Source: Methylomonas montana (GTDB lineage: Bacteria; Pseudomonadota; Gammaproteobacteria; Methylococcales; Methylomonadaceae). Taken from it: a stretch of DNA of 64,000 bases. Made by a program: the position numbers and the translations under genes. The notes under the pieces were generated by a model. It saw only the letters and a program-made list of their open reading frames with translations. It made no database searches and had not been told where the DNA came from. Where the stretch lies: NCBI RefSeq assembly GCF_030490285.1, contig NZ_CP129884.1:2728001-2792000 (forward strand), written 5' to 3'. Each line of letters starts with the position of its first letter. Position 1 is the stretch's first letter. Positions 19,701 to 29,036 of this stretch are shown piece after piece.

Positions 19701-20278
19701 ACCAGAGGCCCGGAAACGATCAGTTGCAAGCGCGACGCCAGCAACAGCGCGACCAATCCGGACACCAGCATGATGACCGCCACCCAGGCCAGGGAGTGCT
19801 TCCACAAGGCCTTCAACTCCGCCAAACTGGCGCGTATCAAAACGCCGCCCAAGACTCGCCCCCCCATTACGATGTCCTCAGTCACCGAAGCATGACGGTC
19901 GTCGAACGCCGGCTGTCCCGGTTTCAATTGCGCCGGCCGCACCAGCGGACAGGCTTCGCCATGTTGGTAACTGGCAAACAAGGTGTCGCCGTCATCGTAG
20001 ATACAGGCGGCCACGATGGATTCCTTGACGCTCAACGCGGCCAAGGTAGCCGCCGCGACACCGGCATCGTTGAACGATAACGCTGCCGTGCTGCGGTTGG
20101 CGACGATGCGCGCCAACGAGCTTAAATCGCGACTGATATCATCTTTGACCCGCACATGCTGTTGGGCGATAAACCCTATGCCGGCTAAGATCAGCGCCGC
20201 CAGCGTGGTGGCGAGCATAATCAATACCAGCTTGGTTTTAATATTCAGATCGCGTTTGAATTCAGCCTGGTTTTTCAT
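16769..20278 (-). CDS. Hybrid sensor histidine kinase (CHASE-type sensor, HAMP, PAS, HisKA, HATPase, two REC, Hpt)
   Basis: The product has 1169 residues. Two membrane segments (about 15-37 and 165-185) flank a periplasmic sensor resembling CHASE8. HAMP, a coiled coil (about 235-280) and a PAS domain (about 290-390) follow. The phosphoacceptor is H430 in MSHEIRTPMNG, followed by an ATPase domain with DTGIGM and GTGLGL boxes. Two receiver domains have aspartates D725 (VLMDWKMPG) and D872 (VLMDIQMPV). A C-terminal Hpt domain has H1027 (RCHALKGVSGN). All phosphorelay residues are present. It is the last gene behind a TonB receptor and a YfiR-like gene, 18 bases after the latter. An output regulator is not next door; the upstream REC proteins are candidates. 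Confidence 0.94.
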   Translation of the reverse strand: MKNQAEFKRDLNIKTKLVLIMLATTLAALILAGIGFIAQQHVRVKDDISRDLSSLARIVANRSTAALSFNDAGVAAATLAALSVKESIVAACIYDDGDTLFASYQHGEACPLVRPAQLKPGQPAFDDRHASVTEDIVMGGRVLGGVLIRASLAELKALWKHSLAWVAVIMLVSGLVALLLASRLQLIVSGPLVRLKKTVETINQEKNYTLRAVQESNDELGALIQAFNTMIATIETRDRELLAVNRQLADNEQQLASINEGLEERVAARTAELAESNAKLAHNSVILATVLDSMSQGLIAFDSHLKLLVWNKKLSEVRGYPETMLELGRDHGDFVRFDLDDPQLRFKNPDDNLKHLLEQIRSFQPHHFTQSRLDDKVIEISGGPIADGGFVSTYEDVTLRKQAEAALKEARDAAQAATQTKSQFLANMSHEIRTPMNGVLGMLHLALQTELTASQRNYLSKAHSSARALLGILNDILDFSKIEAGKLALEETEFRFDSVVEQLTDVIGYQAGLKGIEFLIRHDPQIPPILVGDSLRFGQVLTNLCGNALKFTEAGELELAFQCLAKTDSHIDVRVSIRDTGIGMSEADQQKLFQEFTQADQGTSRRFGGTGLGLAICKTLVEMMQGRIWIENSRLGQGTTFCFTVRLGIARDTLLRQQALEQTIGALLADVRVLVVDDNDASREIISDMLRPFQLQVTCAASAAAALSVLQETEAGKPYDVVLMDWKMPGMNGDEAIRLIRADAMLPRQPKVIMVTAYGSEDVMRLAGRAGIDGFLIKPVSPSSLLDAILSALGRGRILGMVDKFKQAGLAKITDIKHLQGIRLLLVEDNEINREFASELLRSHGIEVDEAINGDEAVNMVQQRDYDAVLMDIQMPVLDGLEAAGKIRGLAKSSGHQRFATIPIIAMTAHAMVRDVEKSLQAGMNDHITKPIDPDRLLQALATWVPLPLDRAAGEQPAPTASVSVYPDDLQTLTCLDIVQGIRRIGGNADAYRKQLYRFREHYPDVVAEIRGLINAGELRQAEERCHALKGVSGNLGAVELFEAAAGVDIVLKQNEIPPTEHLQRMEVLLQRVVSEIQALQTVETANAVMASSGSEQVVKADMAADLAKLSLLLETDLGAAETLLEQLRLRMVGCEYQPLFEDVAKKIDRFAIDDALSQLAELRQKFPL

Positions 20279-20296
20279 CGGGTTCGCGGAATTGAA

Positions 20297-20833
20297 TTAA
20301 CGGACGATACGGGCGATTTCCATCAGCAGCGCATTGATTTTTAGCCGGGCATTGCGCACCGCCTGGGGATTGATTTCCAACTTGATTTGGCCGCTTTCGA
20401 CGTAAAAACCAATACTACCGCCCTGCGCGGCGAAACCTTCTGCATCGCTCACCGTCAGCACCTGATTACCCAACACCTGTTGCAGCAGCGGCGATAATTC
20501 CGGAACGGCGCGGTCTATGTATAGAATCTGGCAAATCTGCGGATCGTCGATACCGGACCAAATTTGCAGCAAATGCCCCTTGGTATCGCGGCTGGCCAAG
20601 TCGCTGAGCAGGTTAACGATAGGCTCCGAACCGACCACACAGATATGCAAGGTATCGTTGACCAAAGCCGGCCATTCGACGAATTTGGTGAAATTGAATA
20701 GAAAACTGGCCTTGGTTTTGTCGAGCGCATCGTCCGCTGCCACCGCTAGGCTAAGGCAGCTCAGCACGGCCAGCAAGACCGAAGCCAGCACACTGATCCG
20801 CCAAAAACGCCAAACGGTAAATTTTTTCGGCAT
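20297..20833 (-). CDS. YfiR family periplasmic protein (DUF4154)
   Basis: The product has 178 residues with an N-terminal hydrophobic export segment (VLASVLLAVLSCLSLAVAA). KASFLFNFTKFVEWP is the hallmark opening of the YfiR family, and CVVGSEPIVNLL and GSIGFYVESGQIKLEINPQA follow. In Pseudomonas YfiR is a periplasmic inhibitor of the diguanylate cyclase YfiN. In many other genomes the family is found beside hybrid kinases and TonB receptors, as here. Its start overlaps the receptor stop (TAATG), so the two are translated together. It probably senses or relays a periplasmic signal to the downstream kinase. Confidence 0.88.
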   Translation of the reverse strand: MPKKFTVWRFWRISVLASVLLAVLSCLSLAVAADDALDKTKASFLFNFTKFVEWPALVNDTLHICVVGSEPIVNLLSDLASRDTKGHLLQIWSGIDDPQICQILYIDRAVPELSPLLQQVLGNQVLTVSDAEGFAAQGGSIGFYVESGQIKLEINPQAVRNARLKINALLMEIARIVR

Positions 20834-23805
20834 TAAAACTCCAGCCGAGCGGTCAATTTCAGCGTCATGCCCGGTCCAGCTAACACCGTCAACGGTGATC
20901 CCAGACTCGCCGAGGCGAAATCACTGTTAAAAGTCGAATAGTTTTTAAAATCGAATAAATTCAACACATCCAGACGCAGCTTCATCCGGGTGTCGCGAGG
21001 GGTATCGAAACTTTTGATCAGCGCGATATCGACTTGTTTGTAACCCCACCACTGACCCGGAAAAATAAAATCGCTGCCCGGTGGCGTAAACGTATCGAAA
21101 CGGCAGGCACCGCCGCTGCAGTTGACCCCGGCGCGGGTTTCCGGCGTGGCTAGCGTCAGTTTGGTGGAAAATATCAAATCCCAGGGCAGATCGACGGTGC
21201 CGGTTGCCACCACTTTATGTTTGCGCACCCCGGCGGTATCCAGCCAGCCCAGCGTATGAGTATCGGGATGTTCGAGCAAATAACTGCTGCTGTCCATAAA
21301 CGACTGCGATTTATTTTCCTCGGAATCGGTAAAGGTATAGGCAAACGTCATCCCCCAACCGCTGTCCTTGCTATACGGCTTTTCGGCTTTCAGAAACACC
21401 GAATTGGTTTTGGTCTGCACGCCGTTATCGAACAAAATCAATTGCCCATAACCCGGCACGGCTTGAAAGGTACCGCCGAAACCAGAGCCGGCGGCGTAAA
21501 AACTGCCGTCGGCATTGCGCCCGCCCAGTAAACCGACCAGGCCGTCGTAACTATGCACATGAGAAACGGCCAGCTCGGTATTCCAGTCGCCCAAACGGTT
21601 GCGGAAACCGATGCTGAACTGGTCGGCGTATGGCGTGCGCAGATTATTGCGCATTAAATTGATTTCCCGGCTGCTGCCCAGGCTGGCGCCGGTCAAGGCC
21701 GCCAACTGCACCGGGGTATAGTTGATATAGTCCGGGTTCCAGGCGATGCAATCGACGCCGGCGATGCAATCGTAATTAGGGTCGTCCTGAAAATTGACAC
21801 TATAGCTGGGATAGCTGCCCTTGGTCCGCTCCAGCTGCAATACATCGTAGATATTTCTATCGTAGGCTCTGGCATAACCGCCAAACAACACATGCCGGCG
21901 GTCTTGATCGAGATCATAAGCAAAGCCCAGACGCGGGGCGATATTGTTGTTGTCGGCGGCCCGGTTAGCACCGTTACTGAGGTAATTCTCGATGTTATAG
22001 CCGGCATGGCTTAGATTGCTCCAACCGCGCAGCGCACTGCTGACATCGGTCGGCGTGACGAAATTCAAATAGCCGGGATTGTATTCGTAATCCCAGCGCG
22101 CACCCAGATTCAGGCTCAGATGCCGATTAACGGCCCAGTCGTCCTGTAAATACAGGCCAACCTGGGTCAGATCGGTGCTCGCCGAACCGTCACCAAAACC
22201 GGCCAAAGCCGTCGCCCAGCGCACTTGGTAAGGACTGCCGCCAGGATTGTTTAAATTGAAACTGAATTGCGGATGGTAAGGATCGCGCTCCACCGCGCCG
22301 AGCTCGATTTGTTTCAGCTTGCCGCCCAGTTTGAACACATGCTCGCCGTACCATTGCAGGCCGCTAAACGTCAGATCGTCCTGAAAGCCCGGCCCGCGCT
22401 GGCCCTTGTCTTGATAGTTGGTGGCGCCGCCAGTATTCAGCACCGCCAGGCTACTCAAATCGCCATCGCTGATACGTCCGTTCAGCCGGCGCAATAACAG
22501 ACCGGCGCTTTGGCTGGCGGGAGACTGCCGCCAATTGGCATCTTCGTAAGTAAAGCGCGCTTCGTTGACCCAATGCTCGGCGCTGTACTGATATTTAAAA
22601 TCCAGGCGCTTTTCGCTATTGCCTTTCTCCAGCGCATACGGCTGGGCGTTTTGACCGCCGATTCCCAGCGTTTCGGTTTCATCGCGCAACTTGAAAGACA
22701 CTTCGATCAAATTGCGGTCGTCAATCGCCCAATCCAGCTTGCCGAAGAACAAATCTTCCTCGAACGGCCGATTCACGTTGCCGAGTAATGCTTGATATTG
22801 GGCCGGCAAAACCGACCCGTCGCCGGCGGCGACCGCGGCATAATCGTCGTTGAGCTTACGTTCGTAGGCCATGAAAAAATGCGCGACATCCTTGGCGATG
22901 GGTCCGCTCAGCGTCACGCCGTATTGAGCTTGCTCGGTGTCGCGCTTACCGCCGCCGAGCTGTTCGGCAGGCGTCACCGCGCGCAGATCCTGGTTGGTGT
23001 GATCGTAAAACGCTTCACCGTGAAACTGATTGCCGCCGGTTTTGGTTTGCACCGAAATCGCCGCCGCGCCTACCTGGTCGAACTCGGCTTTGTAGTTCTG
23101 ACTGATCACTTTATATTCGGCGACCGCCGATTCCGGGAACACATTGCCTCGGCTGGAATCCTGGCCGGCGACGCCGCCCCTGACCACATAGTTTTTCTGG
23201 CTGACGCCGTCGATAAACAGATTGACAGCGTCCGGGCGTTGGCCACCGCTTTGCAAGCGGGTACTGCCATCCTGATCGGTGACCACGTTCACGCCGGGCG
23301 CCAAATCGGCATAATTGAGAAAATTGCGGTTAACCTGCGGCAAGCGCTGCATTTGCTCGGGCGTTAAATAAGTCGCCAATTCCGCCGAATTACCTTCGGC
23401 GGCATGATCGGCAAGCGGTTCTCCAGCGTTAGATTCACTAAGCACGATATTCACATCCGCGACCTGGCCAACTTGCAATGTGATCTCTTGACTGGTTTGC
23501 CGGCCGTCCGGTGCCAGCACTTTGAGTTGATAGCGGCCCGGCTTCAAGGCCATCAACACGTAGGAACCGTCCTGCCGGGAAAAAGTGCGCGTGGAAAATC
23601 CCCGCTCCAGACTGGTAACAATCACTTGCGCCCCGGCATTGCCGCCGAGCGTATCGAACTGAATTTGGCCGCGGATCGTCGCCGCGCTGATGTCGGCGCT
23701 AGCCTGCTTCGCCGGGCCTGTTATCGCCAGCAACATGCCAACAGTCGCCGGCAGTAAGCGATGGAAAATCCTGATGTTGAAGGGCGCTTCCATACTCCGG
23801 ACCAT
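20833..23805 (-). CDS. TonB-dependent receptor with carboxypeptidase-regulatory-like N-terminal domain
   Basis: The product has 990 residues. A signal peptide region (to about residue 38) is followed by a CarboxypepD_reg-like domain (about 40-125: IRGQIQFDTLGGNAGAQVIV..., GSYVLMALKPGRYQLKV). The plug domain comes next (about 150-260; LFIDGVSQKNYVVRGG), then a beta barrel ending in phenylalanine (LKLTARLEF). The aromatic, Asp- and Asn-rich barrel is normal for such outer-membrane receptors. ATG 23793 is an alternative start. It begins 10 bases after the stop of the EAL protein and overlaps the YfiR gene, so receptor, periplasmic protein and kinase look like one signalling unit. The ligand is unknown. 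Confidence 0.9.
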   Translation of the reverse strand: MVRSMEAPFNIRIFHRLLPATVGMLLAITGPAKQASADISAATIRGQIQFDTLGGNAGAQVIVTSLERGFSTRTFSRQDGSYVLMALKPGRYQLKVLAPDGRQTSQEITLQVGQVADVNIVLSESNAGEPLADHAAEGNSAELATYLTPEQMQRLPQVNRNFLNYADLAPGVNVVTDQDGSTRLQSGGQRPDAVNLFIDGVSQKNYVVRGGVAGQDSSRGNVFPESAVAEYKVISQNYKAEFDQVGAAAISVQTKTGGNQFHGEAFYDHTNQDLRAVTPAEQLGGGKRDTEQAQYGVTLSGPIAKDVAHFFMAYERKLNDDYAAVAAGDGSVLPAQYQALLGNVNRPFEEDLFFGKLDWAIDDRNLIEVSFKLRDETETLGIGGQNAQPYALEKGNSEKRLDFKYQYSAEHWVNEARFTYEDANWRQSPASQSAGLLLRRLNGRISDGDLSSLAVLNTGGATNYQDKGQRGPGFQDDLTFSGLQWYGEHVFKLGGKLKQIELGAVERDPYHPQFSFNLNNPGGSPYQVRWATALAGFGDGSASTDLTQVGLYLQDDWAVNRHLSLNLGARWDYEYNPGYLNFVTPTDVSSALRGWSNLSHAGYNIENYLSNGANRAADNNNIAPRLGFAYDLDQDRRHVLFGGYARAYDRNIYDVLQLERTKGSYPSYSVNFQDDPNYDCIAGVDCIAWNPDYINYTPVQLAALTGASLGSSREINLMRNNLRTPYADQFSIGFRNRLGDWNTELAVSHVHSYDGLVGLLGGRNADGSFYAAGSGFGGTFQAVPGYGQLILFDNGVQTKTNSVFLKAEKPYSKDSGWGMTFAYTFTDSEENKSQSFMDSSSYLLEHPDTHTLGWLDTAGVRKHKVVATGTVDLPWDLIFSTKLTLATPETRAGVNCSGGACRFDTFTPPGSDFIFPGQWWGYKQVDIALIKSFDTPRDTRMKLRLDVLNLFDFKNYSTFNSDFASASLGSPLTVLAGPGMTLKLTARLEF

Positions 23806-23815
23806 CCACTTTTAC

Positions 23816-25837
23816 TTAGTCGTCCGCTGGTGCCGAAAGCGGCTTAGGCGCGGGTTTGCCCAAATAAAAACCTTGCGAAAAATCGATGCCCAATTCCGTT
23901 ACCTTGGCTTGAATCTCCGCGCTACCGACAAACTCGGCGACCGTGCGCATCCCCAAGCGGCGGGCAGCATCGACAATGACGTGGGCAATCACTTCCGAAT
24001 CGGGGTTGTCGATGATATTCATGATGATCGAACCGTCGATTTTCAGATAATCGATCTTCAACCGTAGTAAATGCACAAAATTGGAATAGCCGCTGCCGAA
24101 ATCGTCTATCGCGAAATGACAGCCGTAGCCTTTCATCCGGTCGACGAACTCGCGAACTTCCTCGTAGTTTTCAATGCCTTCGGTTTCGGTGATTTCCAAT
24201 AATATCCGCGAGCCGATACCGGGCTGTGATAATTTTTCTTCCATGAAGCTCACGGTACTGGCATCGAGAATATCCTCCACCGTCAGATTGATCGCCATCT
24301 CCCCCTGATGTTCAGGCAAGGCCAGCAGCACTTGCTCCACCATCCGCCTGGTCAAGGAGGTATATTGCCGAGAACGTTTGGCAACGCCCAGAAAGGTCGG
24401 CGGAATCACCGTACCGTCGTCGTCTATCATCCGCATCAGCGCTTCGTATTTGACGATTTGACCGCTACGATTGTCGATGATCGGTTGGTAATAGGGCACG
24501 ATGCGGCCATCGGCCAACGCGCTCCGGATTTTTTGACTCCAGTGGATGTTGTCCTTGTAATGCGATTTGATCTGCATCTGATCGGTATAAATCAGATAAT
24601 CGCGGTGCTCGATTCTGGCGCGCTCCAAGGCCAGGGCCGCATGAGTATAGGGATTATCGGTGCCGGAACAAATGCCGGCGGTCACGCGAATATTGATCTT
24701 GTCTTCGCCGCAATCGATCGCTTCCGATTCCAGCTGCGTGATGATTTGGCCTATCAGCCGTTCAAAGCTGATCAGGTCGCAACAGTTTTTGGAAAACAAC
24801 GCAAATAGGTCACCGCCAATTCGGTAGGCCTGCGCGCGATCGCCACTCATGTTTCGCAAGCGTTCGCCGATCTCCAGCAACACTCTGTCGCCGTTGCTCA
24901 AGCCGTAAAAATCGTTGATAGCTTTGAATTGATCGATATTGATCATGCCCAGCATGGATTGCTCGGCTGCACTCAGATCCTGCATTAGCTTGACCCGATT
25001 CGGCAGACCGGTCAGCGCGTCAGTGGTCTGTTCATGAATCAATTCTTCTTGCTTGATCAGATAGGTAACATTGACGCTTGTGGATATGAACTCGCGGATC
25101 GATCCATCCGCATTCAGCACCGGCACGATGGTATTGTTAACGTAAACCACTTCACCGCTTTTGCTGATGTTGCTATAAGTGCCGCGCCAAATCGCGCCAT
25201 TCAGTATCGTGCTCCACAACTCCCGGTGCAGACTGGGCGCCGTGTCCGGATCTCTGATGATTTCATTGGTTTTTCCGATCAATTCTTCGCGCGAGTAACC
25301 ATAGGTATTGACGAAGGCATCGTTGACATAAGTAAACACGCCATCCGGATCGGTTCTATAGATGATATTGGAAACTTCGGTCGCATGCTTGTATTCGTTC
25401 AGGCGTTTGACCCGCCCCTCCAGGGCTCGGCGCAAGCGGCCAAGTTCCAGATGCGTTTTGACCCTGGCGCGTACTTCGTCGATATCGAACGGTTTGGTTA
25501 TAAAATCGGCGGCCCCCAAGGAAAAGCCACGGATTTTTTCGATGGAAGCATCGACGATGGTGACGAACAAAATAGGAATATCGCTGCTTTTAGGATCGCA
25601 CTTAATTCGACGACAAACCTCGTAGCCGTCCATTCCAGGCATTTTGATATCCAGCAATACCAAATCCGGCGGTATCGGACCGCGCGCCAGTTCCACCGCA
25701 CGCGAGCCATCAGTGGCAACCATGATGCTGTAGTCATCCTTTAATGCTTCCAGTAGCCCGTGGATATTTTCGGGAAGATCGTCTACGACCAATATGGTCG
25801 GCCGATAAGTGGGCGATATAGGTTCGTCTTTGATCAT
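23816..25837 (-). CDS. REC-PAS-GGDEF-EAL protein, probable c-di-GMP phosphodiesterase
   Basis: The product has 673 residues. A receiver domain (about 12-130; LVLLDIKMPGMDGYEV) and a PAS domain (about 150-260) come first. The cyclase-like domain has GGDLF at 341-345 in place of GG(D/E)EF. The EAL domain starts at E465 in EALMR, followed by INLT, EITETE, DDFGSGYSN, LKIDGS and QGFYLGKP. The GGDEF site is degenerate, so cyclase activity is unlikely. The EAL residues needed for metal and phosphodiester cleavage look intact. It would lower c-di-GMP when phosphorylated. It lies between a stand-alone receiver gene and the TonB receptor on the same strand. Confidence 0.92.
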   Translation of the reverse strand: MIKDEPISPTYRPTILVVDDLPENIHGLLEALKDDYSIMVATDGSRAVELARGPIPPDLVLLDIKMPGMDGYEVCRRIKCDPKSSDIPILFVTIVDASIEKIRGFSLGAADFITKPFDIDEVRARVKTHLELGRLRRALEGRVKRLNEYKHATEVSNIIYRTDPDGVFTYVNDAFVNTYGYSREELIGKTNEIIRDPDTAPSLHRELWSTILNGAIWRGTYSNISKSGEVVYVNNTIVPVLNADGSIREFISTSVNVTYLIKQEELIHEQTTDALTGLPNRVKLMQDLSAAEQSMLGMINIDQFKAINDFYGLSNGDRVLLEIGERLRNMSGDRAQAYRIGGDLFALFSKNCCDLISFERLIGQIITQLESEAIDCGEDKINIRVTAGICSGTDNPYTHAALALERARIEHRDYLIYTDQMQIKSHYKDNIHWSQKIRSALADGRIVPYYQPIIDNRSGQIVKYEALMRMIDDDGTVIPPTFLGVAKRSRQYTSLTRRMVEQVLLALPEHQGEMAINLTVEDILDASTVSFMEEKLSQPGIGSRILLEITETEGIENYEEVREFVDRMKGYGCHFAIDDFGSGYSNFVHLLRLKIDYLKIDGSIIMNIIDNPDSEVIAHVIVDAARRLGMRTVAEFVGSAEIQAKVTELGIDFSQGFYLGKPAPKPLSAPADD

Positions 25838-25882
25838 GGTCTAGGAAAATGGTTGAGCAGGCGTGCCACACGGCTCGAATGA

Positions 25883-26305
25883 TTATAGTCTGCCGTAGCG
25901 TTTCCGATAGGCGTGCAATTCCAAATGCAGTTTGACCCGAGCCAATAATATTTCGGGTATTACCGGCTTGGCCAGATAATCAGAGGCGCCGAGTCTGATC
26001 CCTAGTGCCTCGTCTTCCGCTTCCGTCGCCGCCGTGACAAAAATCACCGGAATATCGGCGGTTAACACATCGCTCTTCAGAGACTGCAAAACCTGATAAC
26101 CATCCATCTCCGGCATTCTAATATCCAGCAAAATCAGATTGGGGACCGGATTGCGCCGCGCCAACTCCAAGGCTTTTGCGCCGGACGTAGCCGCCAGCAC
26201 CGCATAGTCCCCGCGCAAAATTTGCAGCAAGGTATGCAGATTTTCGTGAACATCGTCGACTATCAAAATGGTCGGCTTCTCGTTTTGGGTATTAATATCG
26301 CTCAT
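25883..26305 (-). CDS. Stand-alone response regulator receiver protein
   Basis: A 140-residue single receiver domain with VDDVHENL, the phosphoacceptor in [16 protein letters not shown], the switch Thr in VIFVTAAT and the lysine in YLAKPV. There is no output domain; a short helical tail ([14 protein letters not shown]) follows. It closely resembles the receiver of the next gene, 45 bases downstream. It is likely a phosphate shuttle or modulator for the downstream c-di-GMP protein or hybrid kinase. Confidence 0.92.
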   Translation of the reverse strand: MSDINTQNEKPTILIVDDVHENLHTLLQILRGDYAVLAATSGAKALELARRNPVPNLILLDIRMPEMDGYQVLQSLKSDVLTADIPVIFVTAATEAEDEALGIRLGASDYLAKPVIPEILLARVKLHLELHAYRKRYGRL

Positions 26306-26689
26306 AAAAATCCTAATTTACGCCTACTCCAGACATCCATCGCGAACGGTACAGCCAAACGAAAATACTCCGTCCCCATCGAATCTATCCTGACCTAGGG
26401 TACCCAATTTCGATTTAACCCGCAATTACACCACCCTCCAATCGGTGTCGCTAATCGACATGTCACCTTACCAAACAACGTCATGCGCAAAAACCACGCA
26501 AGTAGCACTAGTGGTGGGAAAATGCGCATCTAAATTGCAAAAGTCGCTCGTTTCCATTATCCTAGTCTGGATTAAGTCGATGGCAGTGCGGCAAGCGGGA
26601 CACATTAAACCCGATAAAACAGTCGTTTTCTGGGTTAGGTGTAATACTCAAAAGCCAGTATCTTTACAAAAAGACTTAAAAAAACATTA
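26306..26689. other. Intergenic stretch upstream of the signalling block and tRNA-Ser
   Basis: 384 bases with no convincing gene; an 81-codon plus-strand frame here lacks coding character. It should contain the minus-strand promoter for the receiver gene and the tRNA promoter. The base composition turns AT-rich close to the tRNA. Confidence 0.5.
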
Positions 26690-26777
26690 GGAGAGATGGC
26701 CGAGCGGTCGAAGGCGCACGCCTGGAAAGTGTGTATACGGCAACGTATCGAGGGTTCGAATCCCTCTTTCTCCGCCA
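26690..26777 (+). tRNA. tRNA-Ser (anticodon GGA)
   Basis: 88 bases including encoded CCA (26775-26777). The acceptor stem GGAGAGA pairs with TTTCTCC and the discriminator is G. The anticodon loop CTGGAAA carries GGA at 26724-26726. A long variable arm (GTATACGGCAACGTAT) and the T-arm GAGGGTTCGAATCCCTC follow, as expected for serine. It reads UCC/UCU codons. It is immediately followed by the accessory region, a common integration target. Confidence 0.97.
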
Positions 26778-26782
26778 ATTAA

Positions 26783-26814
26783 TTGATTTGTAAGAAATAT
26801 TTATTACAAATCAA
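26783..26814. repeat. Inverted repeat after tRNA-Ser
   Basis: TTGATTTGTAA (26783-26793) and its exact reverse complement (26804-26814) are separated by 10 bases, directly after the tRNA 3' end. It has no strong T-tract. It could be an RNA processing hairpin or a recombination site. Confidence 0.55.
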
Positions 26815-26819
26815 GCCAT

Positions 26820-26874
26820 AAAAAAGCCTCATAAAACAGGGTTGTCATACAAACCTGTTTTATGAGGCTTTTTT
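26820..26874 (+). terminator. Strong hairpin terminator downstream of tRNA-Ser
   Basis: Two perfectly complementary 21-base arms (26820-26840 and 26854-26874; core AAGCCTCATAAAACAGG) surround a 13-base loop. The arms begin with six A and end with six T, so the structure can terminate transcription in both directions. Confidence 0.8.
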
Positions 26875-27161
26875 ATGGGTAAAACTCCACCTCTTCCGGC
26901 GAAAAACGTCTTTTATTTCCATGTGCGAGTGCACGCACAGCATTGAGACTCGCGACCAATTTTAAAGCCGTGTTTGCTGCTTCCCTACACCAGTTTCAGC
27001 CTGCTGATTTTCGTTAAACTTGGTCGAATGGCAATTCGCAAGAGCATCCCTTAAAATCCGCAGCGGCATCAGTCTGTATCCCGACAGCACACTCTAAATG
27101 GAAGCTCCCTGGCGGCTAGTCAGGGGCACGAATAAGTCAAAACCATAACTACCAAGGACGC
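26875..27161. other. Intergenic stretch upstream of hsdM
   Basis: 287 bases with no convincing gene. A short inverted motif GTGCGAGTGCACGCAC is seen around 26922-26939. The promoter of the restriction-modification operon should be here, but no textbook -35/-10 pair stands out. Confidence 0.4.
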
Positions 27162-28904
27162 ATGAATCATCAAGCCCTCTCCGCCCTGATCTGGGCGGTT
27201 GCCGACCTGTTGCGCGGCGATTACAAACAATCCGAATACGGCAAAGTCATCCTGCCTTTCACCGTGCTGCGCCGTCTGGACTGCGTGCTGGAAAACACCA
27301 AAGAAGCGGTCTTGCTGGAATACGGCGCCAAACAGCAGGCCGGCATCAATCCCGAACCCTTCCTGCTGCGCAAGGCCGGCCAAAGCTTTTTCAACACCTC
27401 GCCGCTGGACATGAAAAAACTGATGGGCGACCAGGACCACATCAAGGAAAACCTGTTCGCTTACATCCAGGCCTTTTCATTGGAAGTGCGGGATATTTTC
27501 GAGCGCTTCGACTTTTACACTCAGGTGGAACGCCTCGCCAAGGCTGGCCTGCTGTATCAGGTCACCGAGCGTTTCGCCAACGTCGACCTGCATCCGGACA
27601 TAGTCAGCAACAGTCAAATGGGATTGGTATTCGAAGAACTGATCCGCAAGTTTGCCGAGATTTCCAACGAAACCGCCGGCGAGCACTTCACCCCGCGCGA
27701 AGTGATTAAACTGATGGTCAATCTGTTGTTCATCGAGGACGACGATGTGCTGGCCAAACCCGGCGTGGTGCGCACGATTTATGACCCGACGGCCGGCACC
27801 GGCGGCATGCTGTCGGTGGCGGGCGAGTATCTGGACGAACACAACCCGCAAGCCCGGCTGACCATGTTCGGACAGGAACTCAACCCGGAGTCCTATGCCA
27901 TCTGCAAGGCCGACATGCTGATCAAGGGCCAGGATGTCGCCAACATCGTTTTCGGCAACACCTTTTCCGACGACGGCCATCTCCTGAAGAAATTCGACTA
28001 CATGCTGTCCAATCCGCCGTTTGGGGTGGAATGGAAAAAGGTCGAGAAAGAAATCCGCAACGAGCACGAAAAACAGGGCTACAACGGCCGCTTCGGCCCC
28101 GGCCTGCCGCGTGTTTCCGACGGCTCGTTGCTGTTTCTATTGCACCTGATCAGCAAAATTCGCCCGGCCAAGGACGGCGGCAGCCGTTTTGGGATTGTCT
28201 TGAACGGTTCGCCCTTGTTCACCGGCGGCGCCGGTTCCGGCGAAAGCGAAATCCGCCGTTACGTGCTGGAAAACGATTTGGTCGAAGCCATCATCGGCTT
28301 GCCGACCGATATGTTCTACAACACCGGCATTTCCACCTATGTGTGGATACTCAGCAACCGCAAACCGGCGCACCGTCAAGGCTTGCTGCAACTGATCGAC
28401 GCCTCCGGCTTCTGGCAAAAGATGCGCAAAAGCTTAGGGAGCAAGCGCAAGGAATTATCGGACGACCATATCGCCGAGGTCACCCGCCTGTTCGGCCAGT
28501 TCGTCGAAGCCACTGACGGCAAGAAGCCTATCTCCAAAATCTTCAAGAACAGCGATTTTGGCTACCGCACCATCACCGTCGAACGGCCGTTGCGCGACGA
28601 GAACGGCGACATCGTCATCGGCAGCAAAGGCAAGCAAAAAGGCAATCCGCAACCTGACAGCAGCCTGCGCGACACCGAAAACGTGCCGCTGCATGAAGAC
28701 GTAGAGACTTACTTCAAGCGCGAAGTGCTGCCGCATGCGCCGGATGCGTGGATAGACCACGACAAAACCAAGGTCGGTTACGAAATCCCCTTCAACCGGC
28801 ATTTCTATCTGTTCGAACCGCCGCGCCCGCTAGCCGAAATCGACGCCGATTTGAAGCAATGCACCGATAGAATCAAAACCATGATCGAAGGACTTTCGGC
28901 ATAA
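27162..28904 (+). CDS. hsdM: Type I restriction-modification methyltransferase subunit HsdM
   Basis: The product has 580 residues. An N-terminal helical HsdM_N domain ([33 protein letters not shown]) is followed by the methylase core. SAM-binding motif DPTAGTGG starts at residue 208 and the catalytic N6-adenine motif NPPFG at residue 284. It forms the modification complex with HsdS and adds methyl groups to adenine in a bipartite site. It is first in a long plus-strand run reaching hsdR at 33469. A palindrome and a toxin-antitoxin pair lie between hsdM and hsdS, an unusual spacing for these two genes. Confidence 0.96.
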   Translation: MNHQALSALIWAVADLLRGDYKQSEYGKVILPFTVLRRLDCVLENTKEAVLLEYGAKQQAGINPEPFLLRKAGQSFFNTSPLDMKKLMGDQDHIKENLFAYIQAFSLEVRDIFERFDFYTQVERLAKAGLLYQVTERFANVDLHPDIVSNSQMGLVFEELIRKFAEISNETAGEHFTPREVIKLMVNLLFIEDDDVLAKPGVVRTIYDPTAGTGGMLSVAGEYLDEHNPQARLTMFGQELNPESYAICKADMLIKGQDVANIVFGNTFSDDGHLLKKFDYMLSNPPFGVEWKKVEKEIRNEHEKQGYNGRFGPGLPRVSDGSLLFLLHLISKIRPAKDGGSRFGIVLNGSPLFTGGAGSGESEIRRYVLENDLVEAIIGLPTDMFYNTGISTYVWILSNRKPAHRQGLLQLIDASGFWQKMRKSLGSKRKELSDDHIAEVTRLFGQFVEATDGKKPISKIFKNSDFGYRTITVERPLRDENGDIVIGSKGKQKGNPQPDSSLRDTENVPLHEDVETYFKREVLPHAPDAWIDHDKTKVGYEIPFNRHFYLFEPPRPLAEIDADLKQCTDRIKTMIEGLSA

Positions 28905-28977
28905 TGATCGATAGCGCGTTTTGATACGCGGATCGATGATTACACCTTGGCGCCGACTGGCCGTTTCAAACAAAACA

Positions 28978-28994
28978 GATACACAACGTGTATC
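28978..28994. promoter_or_regulatory. Palindromic operator candidate upstream of the DUF1778 antitoxin
   Basis: GATACAC-AAC-GTGTATC is a perfect 7+7 palindrome 42 bases before the antitoxin start, and a related half (GCGTATC) follows at 29000-29006. Antitoxins of this ribbon-helix-helix family repress their own operon by binding such sites. The role is inferred from position. Confidence 0.6.
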
Positions 28995-29036
28995 TTGATG
29001 GCGTATCATGTCGGTTCGTCATCTTGAGGTGTTTTT

